Assembly: GCA_023079485.1 (NCBI GenBank)
Contig: CM041084.1
Location: 98,436,467 to 98,500,466, forward strand
Direction: 5' to 3'
Source: Archilochus colubris
Taxonomy: Eukaryota; Chordata; Aves; Apodiformes; Trochilidae
DNA: 64,000 nt
The notes beneath the pieces were generated by a model. It did no database searches and was not told where the DNA came from. It saw only the letters and a program-made list of their open reading frames with translations. How positions within the stretch are numbered: position 1 is the stretch's first letter; every line of letters starts with the position of its first letter. Shown here one piece after another: positions 61,801 through 64,000 of the stretch. A program made the translations under genes and the position numbers.

Positions 61801-63666
61801 CAGGAAGAGGTGGGCAAGGATAGAACAAGCATGTGTAACAATACTTCTTCCCAAACAGTCTTCCAAGGCTTCCTCTCAAGAACTGAAGCCAAATAAGTTT
61901 TCTGCAAAGCTCCCAGTTGACTTCAGTTTTGTGAACTCATTCCATGTGCCCTGAAGGCCATGCAGACTTCATAAAGTATCTTCAATTCTACATAGTGTTG
62001 CTGACATGGCATGCACTGGAACAATGCTCCATTCTTACTTTATATCCAGAGAAACATTATTATGCTGGCTCTTCCAACATTCTGGGTACATGTAAACAGA
62101 ATTTAAACATATATACCTATAGGTGACTCTCCCCTGCTGTGTCTTTTGTGTCCAAATGACATGGGATTTTTGCACACCTGTCATGTTTTCAGTAAAGATA
62201 ATATAGTGACAGAGTAGAAAGGCTTGCAGTTATGCAACAAAGCTGACACAGAAGAGTTCGTGTTACATGAGACTCAAACAGGTATGAACTTTTTTTGTAT
62301 CCTGGAGTTCACGTGAACTGATTGCTTTTGAAACACATCAGACTAAGCCTTAAAGCTCCAGTCCACAAAGTTAAGTTTAAGGAATAACTGCAGTGAACTG
62401 TGTTTACTTATCCAATAAGGGCAAGGGTGAGGAAGGCAGGCCTGCTCTTGTACCCCCTAACCTCTGCAAGAAATGTCAGACAAAATCAGAAGAAGCAAAA
62501 CCAACACAACACACTGTGTTTTGTTTTGTTTTTTTTTTCTAACACACAGATTTTCAGTGGCTTTTGGTCCTACCATAATCTGTGCCTGTAGATATAGAAG
62601 TGGGGGAAGTAAGCCTGCTTGTTTAGATAGCCATCACTTTCCCATTATGTCCTTACTACCGCTTCCCATCTCTCCTTTCTTCTTCCCCATTTGGTGTCAC
62701 TCCCCCTCAGTTAAAGCCACGGAAATGATCAGCACTAAAAATAACCTCTCCCTCCACCTCATTTGGCCAGGCCAAACAAACAGCTTTACCAGGACACAGC
62801 TGAGGGCACAGTACAGGCATAAAAATGGGAAAGTGGAATGGATAGTGACGGAGTGTTGGAACAAGAGGAGAATGATGGCTTAGTCTGGCAGCTCTGCTGG
62901 AACAAACACACATGAAACTACACAGTAAGCACTCCTTAGCATGAATTCTCAGAAGATGATTCGAAGATAGTGACTTCTTAAACTATAAAACCTGGGGAGA
63001 AAAATATTTGGTGAAGGGAGAAGAAAAAGGTTATCATATGCACATAAATGTCCACAAAAGAAAATGAGTTAAAATGTCAGTCAGGCAGGAAAACGCCACC
63101 CAGTTTTGAAACCCAATCATCAGGTCCCAGCAAGAACCCAACCTTAAAGACACTGGGAAAACCTGCACAGAAATAGTATGCACTGACCCACCTCAGCCAG
63201 TCTGTAAGCACAGCAAACAAAGAGTGCTCAGAGCAAATGCACTCTCTAGCTGGGAGCAAATGCCTGGAATTCCCCCAGCAGTCAAGCTGACTGTCAAGAG
63301 TCAGGATTTTCTCCTGATTACATCCTCAAATTCCATAGACCAGCCCTTCATAAACTGATCATCAATTTCCCTCTAGGGGTCTGGTGCACGCAAAGCAGTA
63401 TGTTCTTACAAAAACATATCCACATAATTGTACTAATTTATTTTTCTTTTTTAGGGATTTTTTTGTTGTTTCTATTTAGGGAAGGGGAAAAGAAAATTAA
63501 AAGACAACTTTGATTTACTGCATAATCTTTTTATTTCCCCCAGGACTCAAAACTCTAAAGAACATTTACATCTACCATGTAAACATGGGTCAGGAATGGT
63601 ATTAGCATGGAATTCGGCTGAACTGATGTTATAATAAAGGCACCACCCCTAATGATTACAGAACCC

Positions 63667-63682
63667 AAAAAAAAAAAAAAAA
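63667..63682. repeat. A16 homopolymer
   Basis: Uninterrupted A-run after ATTACAGAACCC, without a recognisable element body upstream. Confidence 0.95.
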
Positions 63683-64000
63683 GCCTTTCAATGTGATCTA
63701 CCTTTAAATCAACTACACTGCAAGATGCATTCAACACTGTTTCCCCTTAAATCCACTACTTAGGAAAGCAGGGACTACGACTAATAAGAAAAGCAAATGA
63801 GATTTAATGAGATTTGCCTCTCTGTTCAACAAAATTTGCTATCATGAGCAGAAGAACTAATGAAACTTCATTTCCTATGATCTGTGTCCATAGTTCTTTA
63901 AGCCTCTCATTAGCAAAATCACCAGCTTTGCCTCTTTTATGAAGATAAATGTACATCATGTATCTCCGGAAAGCCTGCAGACTGCCAAGTCATAGCACTT

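Larger units (their letters stand above)
15846..64000 (-). other. GNAL: GNAL intron 4 (partial; runs off the right edge)
   Basis: This begins (minus-strand sense, right to left) upstream of the exon 5 acceptor. The preceding GNAL exons should encode the NPENQF-containing segment, the exon before it, and the GESGKST P-loop. I looked for each in reverse complement, allowing synonymous variation, and found none. The intron is therefore probably at least 48 kb, or an exon was missed by eye. All remaining features in the window lie within it. Confidence 0.6.
57421..64000. other. Intronic stretch to window end, no gene seen
   Basis: Nothing beyond simple sequence was found: T21 at 58862-58882, T16 at 61443-61458, T-rich at about 62518-62539, A16 at 63667-63682. 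A 12-bp perfect palindrome CTGACCGGTCAG lies at 57552-57563, followed by two near-identical 15-mers (57586-57600 and 57607-57621). Plus-strand frame 62473-62883 (136 codons) has no recognisable domain and begins across the T-rich tract. Confidence 0.5.

Noticed and set aside
1..64000. CRISPR arrays, tRNA or rRNA genes, prokaryotic operons, endogenous retrovirus genes
   Set aside because: No regularly spaced repeats, cloverleaf-type genes, rRNA blocks, ribosome-binding-site-led gene arrays or retroviral gag/pol/env reading frames were seen; the window is eukaryotic intron.

Overview
This window is nuclear DNA from a bird. The evidence is nine CR1 LINE copies or fragments of avian type (families ending in ATTCTRTG-like octamers, several keeping CR1 ORF2 protein sequence), AT-rich spacer DNA, and one vertebrate protein-coding exon. 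No bacterial or viral gene organisation, operon, CRISPR array or rRNA/tRNA gene is visible.

The only host coding sequence I can defend is one exon on the minus strand at 15748-15845. It encodes 32 residues (plus two bases of a split Tyr codon) of the helical domain of a Gs-family G-protein alpha subunit. It matches GNAL (G-alpha-olf) better than GNAS. It has a consensus acceptor and donor. By comparison with the family's gene structure it is exon 5 of the 12-exon GNAL transcript. The rest of the window therefore reads as intron: 1-15747 is the beginning of intron 5, and 15846-64000 is intron 4. Both run off the window. I looked for the flanking GNAL exons by expected peptide and did not find them.

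Layout. 1-15.7 kb: intron with a CR1 copy at 2.0-2.6 kb, a CR1 tail at 13.5 kb and a T24 tract. 15.7-15.8 kb: GNAL exon. 15.8-42 kb: mostly unannotatable AT-rich intron, with a striking 208-bp near-perfect palindromic insertion at 20973-21180 flanked by a 6-7 bp direct repeat, an A24 tract, a TA microsatellite at 30.1 kb and a pair of related ~72-bp segments at 33.2 and 35.3 kb. 42-57.5 kb: a retrotransposon-rich zone with seven of the nine CR1 pieces (two with internal deletions, two with open ORF2 C-terminal frames about 90% alike), a degenerate Tc1/mariner-like transposase trace at 51.3-51.5 kb and an old MIR-type SINE at 52.3 kb. 57.4-64 kb: intron with only homopolymer tracts.

The best candidate for something undescribed is the palindromic element at 20973-21180. 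The rest is typical of a large avian intron and its transposon fossil record. Repeat classification is from memory of family consensus sequences, not from a database search, so subfamily names are withheld.
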